Position numbers and translations under genes: made by a program
From: Nymphaea colorata
Taxonomy: Eukaryota; Streptophyta; Magnoliopsida; Nymphaeales; Nymphaeaceae
Reading direction: 5' to 3'
DNA: 64,000 nucleotides
Assembly (NCBI RefSeq): GCF_008831285.2
Contig: NC_045144.1
Location: 23,391,716-23,455,715 of the forward strand
In this document: piece after piece, positions 1-12,160 of the stretch
Numbering within the stretch: the first letter of the stretch is position 1
Layout: each line of letters opens with the position of its first letter
Notes under the pieces: generated by a model
Told to the model about the DNA's origin: nothing
Seen by the model: the letters and a program-made list of their open reading frames with translations, nothing else
The model's database searches: none

Positions 1-300
1 GAATGAATCACGATTAACTATGAAGGCAAAAGTTAAAGAGCAGAAGATGTGATAACAAATTAAGCAGGATTCAAAGAGCTTGCAGAATAGTAACACTATG
101 GATTGACTTGAGTGGAAAATAATGTGGAAAGACAATGTCCTAATCACAAGGTAAACGGTTTGGTTCAAGGCTAATGAACAAAGGCCATTAGACCAAATTG
201 TGGGGTCTGGACCAAATTGACATCAGTAAACTAAAATTGCTCCTCTATTACCTAAGCTTGAGTAAGACACCAAGAGAGTCAGAGATAATTAGTTACAATG
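1..300. other. No gene seen; probable intron of the TNL pseudogene
   Basis: No coding domain is visible. The NB-ARC exon of the adjacent minus-strand TNL ends at a good splice donor near 348, so this stretch is probably its following intron, with any LRR exons beyond the left edge. This is an inference from the donor and from the normal TNL exon layout. Confidence 0.4.
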
Positions 301-2186
301 TCAACACCATGATAGAAATGTAATAAGAACAAATTCAGGCCTTACCTTTGCATCCTCCAATACCTTAGATACATCATCCCTATCCCAAAGTCTGCTGTAC
401 ATGTGTGGATTGAGATCGCCTGCTTCTTTAACTATCCATCTTCCCATATCCTGAATTCGCCCATGCATTCTGAACCGATTATCAACATCCATGGTGAGAA
501 GAGACTTGCTTTCAAGAGCATTAATTGCACTATCTGCAGCATAGTGATCTTCCCAGAAGAATAATGCTTCCTCTTTACTTGACCCAATGAGGAAACATGC
601 TACATCTAAAAATACATACTTCTGTGTAAGCTCCAACCCATCATAGCATATTTTAAGTCTTTCAAGAACTTTTTGATGTGAATGTCTTTGCAATTTTCCC
701 AACTCAACCTCCCATACTTCTCTAACTCTATTTATTGAGGAAAAATGTGACCCAAATACTTTTAGAGCTAATGGCAGGCCTCCTGCAACTTTGACAACCT
801 TCTCTGACAAGCCAAGAAATTATGGTGTTGGTGGGCTAACTTTAAAGGCATGGAGACAAAATAATTTAAGTGACTGAGGATATTTTAGCTCCTTGGGGTA
901 GTAAATTTCTAAACCATGAGCAATCAGTGGGGCTCTGTTCCTTGTAGTGATAATAATCTTACTTCCTGCACCAAATACATGCTCTCGTTTTACATGTACT
1001 TGGTCATCTACCAATGCATCAAGTTGTTTAGTGTCATCAATGTCATCTAGAACTATGAGCACTTTCTTGCATCCAAATTTTCGTCTGATCGCACTAATTC
1101 CATTATTAACCGTGTCTATAACCACACTTGTCTCTTTTGAGATATCAGAAATGAGCTTGGCTTGTAGCAAGCAAATCCCATTGTGCTTCTTGGCTTCTTA
1201 CCTGATGTCTGAGATGAAGCTGGTGTATCTGAATTCATGAGAGAGCTTATCAAAGATGGTCACTGCAATCGCTGTCTTCCCAATGCCACCTTTTCCACAA
1301 ATTCCAACTATGTTAATGCCATTGGTTTCTCCTTCCAACCTAATCATCACCTCATTTATTTGAGAATCAATCCCAATAGGTTGCACACCAAGCAGTACCT
1401 GCTTCAATATGCTCGAAATCCGGTCACATATCATGGTGCATAGTCTTGCTTCATCCCTGCATGCAGCCAAGTGATATTCTATATGGTAAGAGTCAGCCAT
1501 AAAACACCCACAGATTATTACAGAGACCTTCTCATGTGAAGCAAACAAATAAGGTAAGGATGCTTCTCCATTTTATTTGCTCTTTCTGACAAACACACAT
1601 AAACAGAGGCACATGCTTATTGCATACCCATTTGCGTCAGTTATGAGAGAGTATCCAGCAATTGGCCCTATCGATCTCAAGACGCATCTATACTTTTTAG
1701 CCTGTTCCCTGTCCAAATTAACCTTCTTCTGGTTTTCTGTAATAAAAACTTGAAATGATCCACTATCTTCTTTGATGTCAGAAGGAGAAACATCAAGAAA
1801 GACAGGTATAATCCACTTATTCTCCTTATCAGCTTCGTGAATTTCCAGCATCTTGGCAGCCTCGAGCAGACACCATTTCCATTTGGCTAGTTCTTTGACA
1901 AGATGGACATGATAACCTGGGATGCCTTCATGTATCCCAAGATCTCGCTGATCCTTTCACCCTTTTGGAGGCCCACACTGTCGAAGAAGGTAGATATACA
2001 GCGTTGGTTCATCTCCTTGTAGAGATGGCTGGTGAAGCGGCCTCTTGTGTCTTTGCCTCTGAAACTCAAAAACACATTGAAATTAAAGCCACCACCATTA
2101 GAAGAAGAAGTAACCCTAGAAGGCCCAGCTTTTTCCTCCCTAACCCTCTTTCGGCTTGAAGAATAGAGAGGCATCTTCCTCTCCAC
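301..2186 (-). pseudogene. TIR-NBS(-LRR) immune receptor, decayed; LRR part off the window
   Basis: Intracellular TNL receptor relic. The TIR domain (2186-1629) starts at ATG 2186 and carries the FNVFLSFRGKDTR motif. Its frame breaks near 1875, where one base appears to be missing in a Tyr codon, and resumes as the AKWKW...IIPVFLDVSPSDI half. A 171-bp intron (about 1627-1457) has a GTATGC donor and a GCAG acceptor. The NB-ARC domain follows with P-loop GKGGIGKT, kinase-2 VLIVLDDIDD, RNBS-B SKIIITTRN, GLPLAL and an altered MHD motif (MHG). Two in-frame TAA codons interrupt it, one at 1198-1200 after FISDIR and one at 820-822 before the GLPLAL region. Both flanks stay in the same frame, so these are nonsense changes rather than introns. 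The exon ends at a GGTAAGG donor near 348. The gene has the same orientation as the second TNL at 36-40 kb, as in a local NLR cluster. Family assignment is sure; the pseudogene call rests on three independent lesions. Confidence 0.9.
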
Positions 2187-2579
2187 AAATGAAAGCAGTT
2201 GGAGAAATCCTCTGTTTCAGGTGCACCCAAAGTTGCTTCTGAAAAGTTGCCCCAAATACCTACGAAATTGCAAATTTGGATGGTTGGAAGCAGTGATCAG
2301 CAAACAAGGTCCAATAGACTGCATGAGGATGACCCAATTGAAAAAAAAAAAAAGAAAAACTGCAAGAGAGCCATCGCAAGGCCTACATCTGTAGAGAGAA
2401 ATGGAGAAAAGAAAAAAAATCCTGCCACACGACACCGAGATGAGACTTGACAGTTGACTCAATTCCAACTTTGTGCTGCAGATCAGGCAGCGTTTTAAAA
2501 GTTTACTTGGCATGCAGGAGGTAACTTTCATAAATGTCAAGTTCAAATGTTTATTTGCCTTTCATAAACCAATTTAGGC
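2187..2579. other. 5' flank of the TNL pseudogene; nothing recognised
   Basis: Upstream of the minus-strand TNL start. It contains an A-rich run near 2340-2355 and short open frames on both strands without recognisable domains. No clear promoter element could be assigned. Confidence 0.3.
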
Positions 2580-3414
2580 TTTTAATCTCAATTTGACCAC
2601 AGAAGGGCAAAATTATCCAAATTGATCAATTTCGACCAATTGACCAAAGTCAAAGCTCATTTGCGAGTAGTTTGACTTTGTTTGAGGTAATTTGATAAAT
2701 TTGAGTCAAGAAAGCTCTTAATTGAGATAAATTGTACTTTGACTGAGTTTAGTCAAAGTGGGTTTGGTTCGGTCAAAGTCTATGTTCGTCCATTAATTGG
2801 ATCATGAGACAGACTTACGTTTTGACTGTGTTGAGTCTGTGCTGACCGAACCTAGCTGGAATTGGCACCACATTTGGTTGCACCCGGGTCAAACCTACTT
2901 GGATTAAGTAGGTTAGGTAAGTTTGACCAGTCTAATAATTGCTTCCTTGAAAATGATTTTTTTCTTGAAGGAGGACCTGGTTAAAGAAGAGAGGGAGACA
3001 TAAATGTCTCTCTTTTCCTAGGTTTCTCATTCATTTCTCCTTGAAAATGACTTTTCTTCATTTAATTTGAGAGAAAATATTTATTTATTTATTTTTTTGT
3101 TTTAAATGGAGGGGGGCCATGGCCCCTGGGGGGCTCTTGACCACACGGGCTAAGTGGGGCCCACACCTGGGTCCCACATAGCATTCTAGACGGAATTAGA
3201 TCCAATTTTTGGATCTAAGTCAAAATTTGAATTTTGCAATTGGATTTGGACTCGTAATCCTGCATGGGGATTCATGTCCTGGGTTAAATTCATTATTCGA
3301 ATCCAAATTGTGCTTAGGTTCAAAATTGGCTTTGAAATTGCAATTTTCACAATTCTTTTGTGAAATTTTCACATTGCTTCAATTTTGATGTGAAAAAAAT
3401 TTGGGGTGTTAACA
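2580..3414 (-). mobile_element. Gypsy-like LTR fragment (minus)
   Basis: Read on the minus strand, this segment begins at 3414 with TGTTAACACCCCAAATTTTT, close to the first bases of the plus-strand LTR-like segment at 10420 (TGTAATCACCCCAAATTTTT). Both continue into text rich in repeated 'atccaaattt' words. The TG start and CACCCCAAATT opening resemble the LTR starts of plant Ty3/gypsy chromovirus elements. No internal coding region, primer site or opposite end was found, so it is probably a truncated or solo LTR. The left limit is approximate. Confidence 0.4.
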
Positions 3415-3494
3415 CAAAGGCATCAAAGCAATACTAACCCAACCATTTGCAAATATGTTCTCCCTGTTAATTTATAAATAGAGAAACAGGTGGT

Positions 3495-3496
<2 letters not shown>

Positions 3497-3572
<76 letters not shown>
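3497..3572. repeat. (AT)n microsatellite
   Basis: An uninterrupted AT dinucleotide run of about 75 bp. It directly precedes the dispersed repeat copy at 3575-3858. Confidence 0.95.
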
Positions 3573-3574
<2 letters not shown>

Positions 3575-3858
3575 ACTATATTTTAGGTACCAGACTACTT
3601 GGATAAGAGATAAAAACCAGACTTCTTAAATTTACGTTAAAAGGTGTTTTGAACAAATATAAACATTCTTATGTGTTTATAAACACTAATTTAATATAAA
3701 TCATGCTTTAGTTCAAGTTTTTTTGTAAAAAAAGTAAACTTTACACAACCCAAATTTTGATGTTATGAGAAACGTTCATTTTTTTACTATTAAAAAAAAA
3801 ACATTATCTAAGTAAGAAAACAACTAACTTAATGTATGTTTCTCATAAAATCACTCTT
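3575..3858 (+). repeat. AT-anchored dispersed repeat, copy 1
   Basis: This stretch aligns by eye, in the same direction, with 55707-55981. Shared landmarks are the 'ccacttggataa' start, a 'ttcaatttatt / ttcaagtttttt' stretch, 'gatgttataagag / gatgttatgagaa', 'tttttactattaaaaaa' and 'aactaacttagtac / aactaacttaatgt'. Both copies sit beside an (AT)n tract. It looks like a non-autonomous element of unknown type. Confidence 0.45.
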
Positions 3859-3879
3859 CAAGTTTAGACTCTCCATCGC

Positions 3880-5000
3880 TGTGATCGAAAGGTTATTGAA
3901 GCCTAACAAGCGACAAACCTATCATTCCCCTCTTCATTCAGCATCGATCTTCAAGGAATAGTTGAAGTGAATGGGGTGAAGATGGAAACCTTGAGAGATA
4001 TTCCCTTAGGCAGTCAGCAGTTTTTTGAGGAATTATTAAGCTACAATGACCATAGTGACTCTTCTTGGTAATCTTGATGATGATTATTTTTATGTTGAAA
4101 ATGAGATTTTATGCAAGCCTCTCAATCGTGAAGAAGTTAGGAAAACTACGTTTATGAAAGAAAAGTCCCCACGCCCTGATGGCATTGAGGTAGAGTTTTA
4201 CAAAAAAAAATTGGCATATCATTAATTAAGATGTGTTTGCAGCAGTCGACATTTTTTCAGATCTGGAAAACTCATCAGTCATGTTAATAAAGCGAATATT
4301 TTCCTCATGCCTAAGTTAATGTGTTGTCAACATTAGGGATTTTTGCCCTATAGCATTGTGCAACTGTATCTACAAAATTATGGCTGAAAGAATGAAACCT
4401 ATTTTAGGTGGTTCATTTGGTAAAGAACAAGGTCCAGTTCATGAGATTATTAACAGCTTTGCAGATATAAAGTGGTTAGTTGGTCCTCTTAAAATTAGAT
4501 ATTTTGAAGGATTTTGATAGGGTTACTTGGTCTTCACTGAAGAAACTTTTGTGTTTTTTGGGTTTTAACAAGGTTTGTGTTGACAGAATGTCTTGTTTTT
4601 CTACCTCCTCCTCCGTTGCTATAGTGTTGAATGGGCATGAAGAGGATAGGTTGAGACAGGGCCACCAATTCTCTCCCCTATTCAGTTTGTGTAATGGAGC
4701 TTATCTTGTTTTTCTTGTTCTTTGAGCGTAGACAGTCAATAATACTTGGGAACCTCCTTGTGCTAGAAAATATCTGAATCATGGCAGTTTATGGACCATC
4801 ACTAAAAGACCTCAGGCATCATGGGCTTGGAAGGGTTTGGTGTGGGCGTGGGAGGAAGTAAGCCACCTTATTCAAAGGGAACTGGTGATGGGAAAAGCAT
4901 TGGAATTTGGACTAAGAACTGGGGCAGGCTCCTTTTCAATCTAATCATTTCTTCACTTCTCATCCCGCTTAGCAGTCAAGAATGTATGATATAGGGTTTT
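3880..5000 (+). mobile_element. LINE (L1-type) reverse transcriptase fragment
   Basis: Degraded non-LTR retrotransposon ORF2. In shifting frames the plus strand shows a SPRPDGI-type block near 4165 (family SPGPDG), a block like RDFCPIALCNCIYKIMAERM near 4340-4400, and the open frame 4480-4725 with LKLDILKDFDRVTW (RT block with the first catalytic Asp) and LRQGHQFSPL (family RQGDPLSP). Near 4790-4930 a GDGKSIGIWTKNWG-like sequence marks the start of the zinc-binding RT-associated region. Many stops and frame changes make it inactive. The copia element at 5580-9917 was inserted just downstream. The exact ends and poly(A) tail were not found. Confidence 0.75.
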
Positions 5001-5579
5001 TGAAAGACAAAATTTCAAATTATCAATGGTAGCCTGAAGGTGATTTCATTTCTGAACTGCCATAATTTCTTGACCACCATAGGGAAACATGCCCTTTGGC
5101 AGCGATACATCCACTTAATTTGGAATCTACTTCACCACCATTCTGTAATAGCATTGGAAAGAGAATTTGGTGGAGAAATTTTGCACTTCAGATCAAATTT
5201 TTGTTCAATAAACCTCCAATCACTTGTTGCTTCTTCCATCTTATTTGGCTTATACTTTCCTCTATACCATACAAATAAGGTAGCATCTGTTTGGAGTCTA
5301 AAACCCAAAACTTTTCATTCAATCAATAATCGTCAACCTGTTCTCCAGAGCCATATACGAGCACCCTTGGCCCGAGGAATGACATCATTCCTCTAGAGCT
5401 ATTTCCTTTCTTCAACGATCCCATCTATCTATGTTCACAGATGTCTCTCCTCCTGAGATCAGAAATACATTTTCCTACCCACATCAGCTTGTCCTTTCCA
5501 TAGTGCAAAACTATTGCCTGATAAACCTCTCAAAAGCTAGCATAACATCCAAAATTTCATCAACATTTTAAGAGAAAAC
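5001..5579. other. Unassigned sequence between LINE fragment and copia LTR
   Basis: Short open frames only (for example 5040-5396, plus), with no recognisable domain. It may be the 3' part of the LINE. Its last five bases, AAAAC (5575-5579), are the left half of the target duplication of the following copia element. Confidence 0.35.
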
Positions 5580-5827
5580 TGTTGGAGAAGGTTTCTGAAA
5601 CAGAAGTCATGCACTAGCATAACAAGATTAAGTTAACTATCACCATCATTTGTACCCGAATTCCCTTTTTCTGTTCTTCACACCATTTAGTGGTCCATTC
5701 TGATTCTTCCATCTATATAAGGGAATCATTAGTATCAAAAGAGGGGCACTCATCTTCAATTAATGAAGTAATGCACAGAGTGTATATCCTCTGCTCTCGT
5801 TTCTCTCTTCCTCTATGCATGCTAACA
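5580..5827 (+). repeat. 5' LTR of copia element 1
   Basis: The 248-bp LTR starts TGTTGGAGAAGG and ends GCTAACA. It matches the 3' LTR at 9657-9917 over its whole length with scattered substitutions and small indels. A CTATATAAGGG sequence near 5714 is a plausible TATA box. It is immediately followed by a primer-binding site. Confidence 0.93.
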
Positions 5828-5828
5828 G

Positions 5829-5840
5829 TGGTATTAGAGC
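5829..5840 (+). promoter_or_regulatory. Primer-binding site of copia element 1
   Basis: TGGTATTAGAGC begins one base after the 5' LTR. It differs at one position from the initiator tRNA-Met complement usual in Ty1/copia elements (TGGTATCAGAGC). Confidence 0.85.
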
Positions 5841-8800
5841 CCATCTGATTCGTTGGGAATCCTGGCGTCACCGGCCTCAGTTGAAACAACACTACATCCA
5901 GCAAACAAGCAGCGCTCCTAGAAAGACGTTCATTCAAGAGCCAAATCCTTCATTGAAGATTACCACAACTCCCTTGAATGGCATGAACTATATCTCTCGG
6001 TCGAGGTGGGATGAACTGGCCCAAACATTGACCTCCCATTGCAAATATTGATGTTCTATTTCAGAGACTAAAGAAGACAAAGTCATTAAGATCCTAGCAG
6101 GGCTCAGTCAGTTTGATACCCTGTGAAGCTATGTTTTGATGATCTATCCTCTCCCATCTGTTAGCATGGTGTCTGCCATGATTCAAAGGGAGGAGACCTG
6201 ACGCAACATCATGGTTGATACATCTAAGCAGTCCATTAATCAAAAAAACAACCAAGATAAAGTTGTGCTTAAAATCTCTGAATCTTATCACAATCATTTG
6301 TCAAAAAGTGTGAATAAGAACATGGCAAGAAATGTGGAAAAGGATTTTACTACATCTGGTGGTCGTCCAAGATGCACATAATGCAAAAAGCTAGGACACA
6401 ATAAAGACAACTGCTCGAATATCTAGGGCAAGCCAGAATGGAATCCAAATCTGACCAAGCTACTAAAAGAAGCAAAGAACAATATTTCAGAACTTTCTAA
6501 GCTTCTTTGTCAAATGACCCAGTAGATGAATTTAATGTTATCTGATGGATCTAAGGCTGATGGCAAGGAGATTCAAGTAAGTGGACTCTTGCTCTGTCCG
6601 CCTCATTTCCTGCGAACGGTTGGGTGTTGGTAGTAGAGCTACCCATCACATGACATGTAATGGTCAACTTTTGAGTGAACTACAACCGTGTATTGCCCCA
6701 CTTGTTCGGGTGGCTGATGGTTCCAAGACCTTAGTAACAGGTGTTGTTCAGATTAGCTTAATAGATAAAGGTTGTATGAGTAATGCTTTTACTTGTTCCA
6801 AAACTTACTGCTAACCTGCTCTCAGTGAACAAGCTCACCAAGGAATTAAACTACAGCATCTTATTTTTGGAAAAGAATAGGACCTCCACACACAGAGGAA
6901 GTTTGGTGAAGGAGAATGGCATGGTGGGGTGTGCACCATTAACCTAAGGCCATGGCAAGCATTCTCTGCAACAGCAAATAAGGTTGAGGGGTTCCTCTAG
7001 CGTTACTGCATGGGTCATCCCTTAAGTCAACCTCTTAAAGCCATGTTTCCAGCCTTGCAGTTAGAATCAATATAGTGTGAAGCATGCTAATTTTCTAAGA
7101 TGGCATGATCACCATTTACAGAATCCGAAATAAGCAGTAAATGTTGCTTTGAACTGGTACACTAAGATGTATGGGGACTAGCCCCCAAAACTTCACACTC
7201 TGGTTATAGATATTTTGTTTTGTTTATGGATGACAAATCAAGAATGTCATGGTTATACTTCCTTACCAAGAAAAGTGAAGTTACATGTTGCGTCAAGCAG
7301 TTCCATAAATTTACTCTCAGTTCAATCTCCTTATAAAAATAGTAAGATCAAACAAAGGTGGAGAATATCTTGATTCAAAACTCCAAGAATATCTAGCTAA
7401 TCATGGAATATTGCATCAAACTACATGTGTAACAACGCCACTAACAAATGTCATGTGAGCAAAAAAATAACGATAGATCTCTCATGTTCCACATGAAAGT
7501 ACCCTTTGAATTCTGGCCGGAAGTTGTGTCGAGCACCTGCTATTTGGTAAATCAAACTCTGGACAAAAAAACTCAATAACTGAGCTCCGTTTGAAATAGT
7601 CTATAACAGGAAGCCCTCATTGATTCACCTACAAGTGTTCGGCTGCACCTGCTACGTTCATATACTTGAAGACAAATGCCATAAGCTAGGCAAGAGAGTT
7701 GTCTAATGCACATTTTTGGGATATCCTTCAACAAGGAAGGAATACAAGTGCTTCAGTGCAAACACTAAGAAGTTTTATTTCTCTCAAGATATAAAATTTA
7801 TTGAATGTAACCTTATTTTGATGTAGATTGTTAGATTCAAGAATATCCTAAGCAGGGGAAGTTTGAAGGCATGCCACTAACAATGTTGAGTATCAATGAG
7901 TTTCCTGTCTGCCATCCAGAGCACATTGAGCATTGTCATCAACTAGTTGAAAATACTGAACTGATGCAGCCTAAACTTGCTGAAGAAAGAAGCATACCAC
8001 AGCCACCCATATGCAGATCCAAAACCGTAAGACCACCAGCAAGTCTCAATGATTTTTATGCCTATGCAGTCCATTTGATTGATGAAACAAAACAAAGTAT
8101 ATCTTCCAGTTATGTTTTATATCTTGCCAGATTTATTCTCAAATAGATCCTCAAAACTTTGTTGAAGTTGTCTCCAAACATGAACGAAGAAACACAATAC
8201 ATGATGAGCTAAAGACATTAAAAAAAAGGAACATGGAACATTGTCTATCTACTAGATGGAAAGCATGGTCGAAGGCCAGTGGATATTCAAAAGTAAGTAA
8301 AATAGTGATGGAAGTCACAAGGCACAACTTGTGGCGCTGGGGCATACCCAGAACGAAGGAGTTGACTTTTAGGAGATATTTTCCCCGGTGACCAAGATGA
8401 ACACGATTCGGATTTTCCTGTCTATAGGTGCTACCAAAAATTGGAAGGTGCATCAACCTGATAATAAGAACATGTTTCTCCATGGTGACTTGAGAGAGGA
8501 AATCTACATGGATATACCTCCAGGGCTGCAAATCAATGGTGTTCCTAATGTTGTTTGCAAGCTGAAAAAGTTGTTGTATGGACTAAAACTGCCCCCCTAG
8601 AGCATGGTTTGCAAAGTTGAGTGGAGCACTGATTCAAATGGGTTTTAAGAAAAACAGTCCAGATCACTCTTTGTTTGTTCATATGAAAGAAAAGAAATCA
8701 CTGTTGTTGCAGTGTAAGTTGATGACAATGTGATTACAAGCAATGATGATCAGTTCATCAAAAAAATTAAAGAAAGATTAGACCAGTTTTTGAGATTAAA

Positions 8801-9656
8801 ATCTTGCAACCTGCAATACTTCCCTAGAGATAACTTACTCATTATGAGACTTCTCATTCATCAAAAGAACTACTTATTGGACTGTATGAAGTTGGCATGA
8901 TGAATGCCAATGAAGCATCCATATCTATGAATATAATGTAAAACCACAAAACAAAAAGGTGACAGTTGAGAATGTTGGCAGCTATCAGAGATTGTTCGGT
9001 AGACTAATCCACCTAATAGTAACCTGACCAGACATACAATATGCAATAAGCCAAATCAGCCATATGCATCAGCCAAGAAAACCCCATTTAGTGGCTGCAC
9101 ACAGAGTGCTCATATATATAAAGAGAACAATGAACAAAGGACTGATTATGAGGAGAGATCAGAAACTCAAGATAATCGGATGTGCAGACTTTGATTGGGC
9201 ACAAGACCCTTTAGACCATAGGTCAATTTCGGGTTGCTGTTGATTTATTGAAAACCATTTGGTTTCGTGGAGGAGCAAGTAGCAGAATGTAGTAGAGCGC
9301 TCAAGCATGGAAGCTGAATAGCATGTAATAGCACTGGCAGCATACGAGCTAACTTAGTTCAAGTATATCTTGAATGATTTATGAATCAAGCACAGTGAGA
9401 CCATGAAACTTTGGAGTGATAATAACGCAACAATATACACAAGCACCAACCCATTCTTCCATGAACGTACAAATCATATAGAAGTGGACTGCCACTTCAT
9501 TAGAGAGAAAGTTCAAGCAGGAAAAATTAGAACTATGCATGTGAAGAGTAACCAGCAGCTGGCCGACATATTCACCAAGCCACTTGAAAAGGAAACGTTC
9601 CATGAACTGTCACATTTAAAAATCTCAGTAGTAAGATGGCTAACTTAAAAAGGGAG

Positions 9657-9917
9657 TGTTAGAGAAGGTTCCTGAAACAGAACGCATGCTGTAGCATAAC
9701 AACATTAAGTTAGCTATCACCATCATCTGTTTTGTATATAATCGAATTCTCTTTTTCTATTCTTGACATCATTCAGTGGTCCCTCTGATTCTTCCATCTA
9801 TATAATGGAATCATTACTCATTGAATCAAATGAGGGGCACCAACTTCAGTTAATGAAGTAATACGCAGAGTGTATATCCTCTGCTCTGGTTTCTCCCTTC
9901 CTCTTTGTGTGCTAACA
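9657..9917 (+). repeat. 3' LTR of copia element 1
   Basis: The 261-bp LTR starts TGTTAGAGAAGG and ends GCTAACA. It is preceded by a polypurine tract and followed by the right target duplication AAAAC (9918-9922). Visible differences from the 5' LTR are mostly substitutions, with small indels, which indicates an insertion that is not recent. Confidence 0.93.
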
Positions 9918-9922
9918 AAAAC

Positions 9923-10419
9923 TTCATTAACATTCTGATTGATCCTCCAAGCAACTTCATCACTTTCGTGTACCCATTGGACGGCAGCCCTTTCGGGGGT
10001 TCCTAGGGACCAATTCAGTCTGCGTAGATTGGTGGTTGGAGTTTGGTGTGATGCATGATCTATGGCCTTGGATCCATGGCCATGTTGTTTATGGTTGTTT
10101 GGATGTTATCCTTTAGTCTAGCCTATGATGGATTTGATTTTTCTCCAAGAGTAACAGTCGGCAAGCATTTCTCATTCTCCTTAATGTTTTCCAGTATAGT
10201 GCTCATTATGTCTAGTTGGTTTGATTGCGTGATGCTTTATTTTTGGTGCCTTTAGTTAATGCTTGTGATAGAAAAAATCTGATCAAGTCCATGTGTCTAC
10301 TGGTTGTTTCAAGTTGTTGGTATAGTCTTTGAAATGCATCATGTGTTGCTTAATTATGTCAATGTTTTAAGTCCTAGTGACTTGGGACTCAACTTTGCTG
10401 TTCTCGACTCGTGACTTGG
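9923..10419. other. No gene recognised
   Basis: Sequence between the copia 3' LTR and a gypsy-like LTR. The open frame 10055-10255 (plus) has no recognisable domain. Confidence 0.3.
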
Positions 10420-12160
10420 TGTAATCACCCCAAATTTTTATGTTCTTTCACCAAAACACAAAACTCAGCTTTAGATGTGAGATTTAAATCCAAATCAAAT
10501 TTTTGAATCTAAATTAGATCCAAAACCTAAGTTCAGATCCAAAACAAGCATTTTAAACCCAAAATTCAAATCTAGTTCGAAACGACAAAATTTGAGCATC
10601 CCGCGTGCACGGACCTTCCCTTTGTTTTAAGGTCCCATTCTCACTCCAAAACATGTTTTTAAGTCTGAGTCGCGTGCTAGAACGAGTCGACAACCAATTG
10701 AACCCAAATCGGATTTAAAATGAAGTCAACCACCTATTTGTAACAAAAAGAAACTGTTTTTTAATAACAAAATAATAATTTTTATTTTATAAACAGCCTT
10801 GTTTATTTTGTATCATTTTATTAATTTTTTTTTAAAAAAGGTCCGTGTGACCGAGGGTGACAAGCACGTGTGACGTGTGTCATGCAATGCCTGACTTTGT
10901 GTCGGGCAACACGTGACCACGAGATCGCACGGTTGCTTTCAGCACTTCGCCTTATGCGTGATTGTTCCCAGTGCTCGCATGGCAACGCGCTGCGCGCAAA
11001 AACTGTCGAGATGCCTTCCGAGGCCTGCCTAGTGCGCAGGCCCCATTTTTCTTCAAAAATTAACTGTTAGAGGACTTTTTTAAACATTTTATAAGCATTT
11101 TAAGTGGGCATTAGCCTTGCCTACACCTCAAAAAGAGATTTGCAGGTCTAATGGCCAATCATACTCATTTCAAACCTGTTTCTTTTAAAAAAAATTGAAA
11201 GTAATTCAAAATTATTTGAAATTCATATGAAAATGTTGTGAAATTAAAAAAATCAAATTTTGAGTTTTGGCTCCAAAACTCTCTATAAAAACCCCCCATC
11301 ATCCTCCCTATTGGGCATGAGCTAGCCCTTGGAGAAACTATAGTGCATTCTTACTTGAAGACTTAGAGTTTTTAACTCTCTTCCTCCATTTTTTTCTTCT
11401 TTATTCTCATTCTTATTCTTCTTCTCCAACTTTGGGAGCAAGCTTCATCAAGCTACAACTCTTCAAGGGAGTACAAAAGATCTCTTGGAAGCCTCCTCCT
11501 TATCATCTTGGAGCTTCATTCGAGGTAAATCTAGGATCATTCAAAGCAAGAGTGGCCATTTTTTCCTAAAATCATTCTCATTAGAGATATGTAATCAACA
11601 TTTCACTCCATTCTTTCCATTGTTTCTCTCATCTTCATATCTCCATGGCCGTAGGTGATAGCTCTCAAATCTCTATTTTAGAGTCAATAAGCTATATTCG
11701 AGTGCACCGGGAGCTTGAGAAAATGAGATGATATTTCATTTTGCGCTTGCATGTTCTCTCCTTCTTGTACTTGTTTTGGTTTCCCCATTTTTTGTCTTCT
11801 TCATCTCCACATGGCCATACAAGATAGCTTTAAAATCTCCTTTTTAGAGTCAAAAAGCTATTCTTGAGTGCACTTGAAGCATGAGAAGGTTAAGTGACAT
11901 TTCATTTTATGATTGGAACATGTTCTTTTTTTGAATGTTGTGTTATTTCGGTTTCCTTATTTGCTCTCATCCTCATTTCCCCATGGTCTTATGAGATAGT
12001 TTTCAAATCTCTATTTTAGAATCAAGAAGCTATGCTCGAGTGCACGAGGAGCATGAGAAGATGAGATAATATTTCATTTTATGGTTAAATCATGTTCTCT
12101 CTCTTTCTTTGAATATTGCTTTGTTTTAAGATATTATCCATGCATATTTGTTTCATTTTC
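10420..12160 (+). mobile_element. Gypsy-like LTR with internal tandem repeats
   Basis: It begins TGTAATCACCCCAAATTTTT, like the minus-strand LTR fragment ending at 3414. A promoter-like CTCTATAAAAACC lies at about 11280-11292, followed by a transcribed-leader-like region. Three imperfect direct repeats of about 170 bp lie downstream (11640-12090). No primer-binding site or gag-pol follows, so this may be a solo or truncated LTR. The right boundary was not found and could lie anywhere up to about 13.5 kb. The family assignment is an inference from the end sequence and the TATA position. Confidence 0.4.
11631..12110 (+). repeat. Three imperfect tandem repeats of about 170 bp
   Basis: The unit contains 'ccatggcc...gatagct...aaatctc..ttttagagtcaa.aagctat..t.gagtgca', then 'gagcatgagaa' and 'tttcatttt'. 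The ATGG landmarks are at 11645, 11811 and 11983, giving periods of 166 and 172 bp. Confidence 0.8.

Larger units (their letters stand above)
5580..9922 (+). mobile_element. Ty1/copia element 1, both LTRs present, coding region dead
   Basis: Complete copia insertion flanked by the 5-bp target duplication AAAAC (5575-5579 and 9918-9922). Domains run in copia order. The gag N-terminus (LKITTTPLNGMNYIS) lies near 5950-6000. A CCHC zinc knuckle at 6373-6414 has a TAA replacing the residue after the first Cys-Thr. The protease near 6615 has its active-site motif altered to GSRATHHMT (family DSGATHHMT). Integrase remnants lie at about 7130-7700. The reverse transcriptase includes 8388-8600 with FLHGDLREEIYMDIPPG, then a stop and frame change near 8598. 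RNase H ends in frame 9403-9648 (WSDNNATIYTSTNPFFHERTNHIEVDCHFIREK). A polypurine tract AAAAAGGGAG (9647-9656) precedes the 3' LTR. Many stops make it non-autonomous. It sits in or beside an older LINE fragment. Confidence 0.92.

Noticed and set aside
9923-10255. Continuation of the LINE after the copia element
   Set aside because: The flank after the target duplication could be LINE-derived, but no RT-associated motif is visible, so it was left unassigned.
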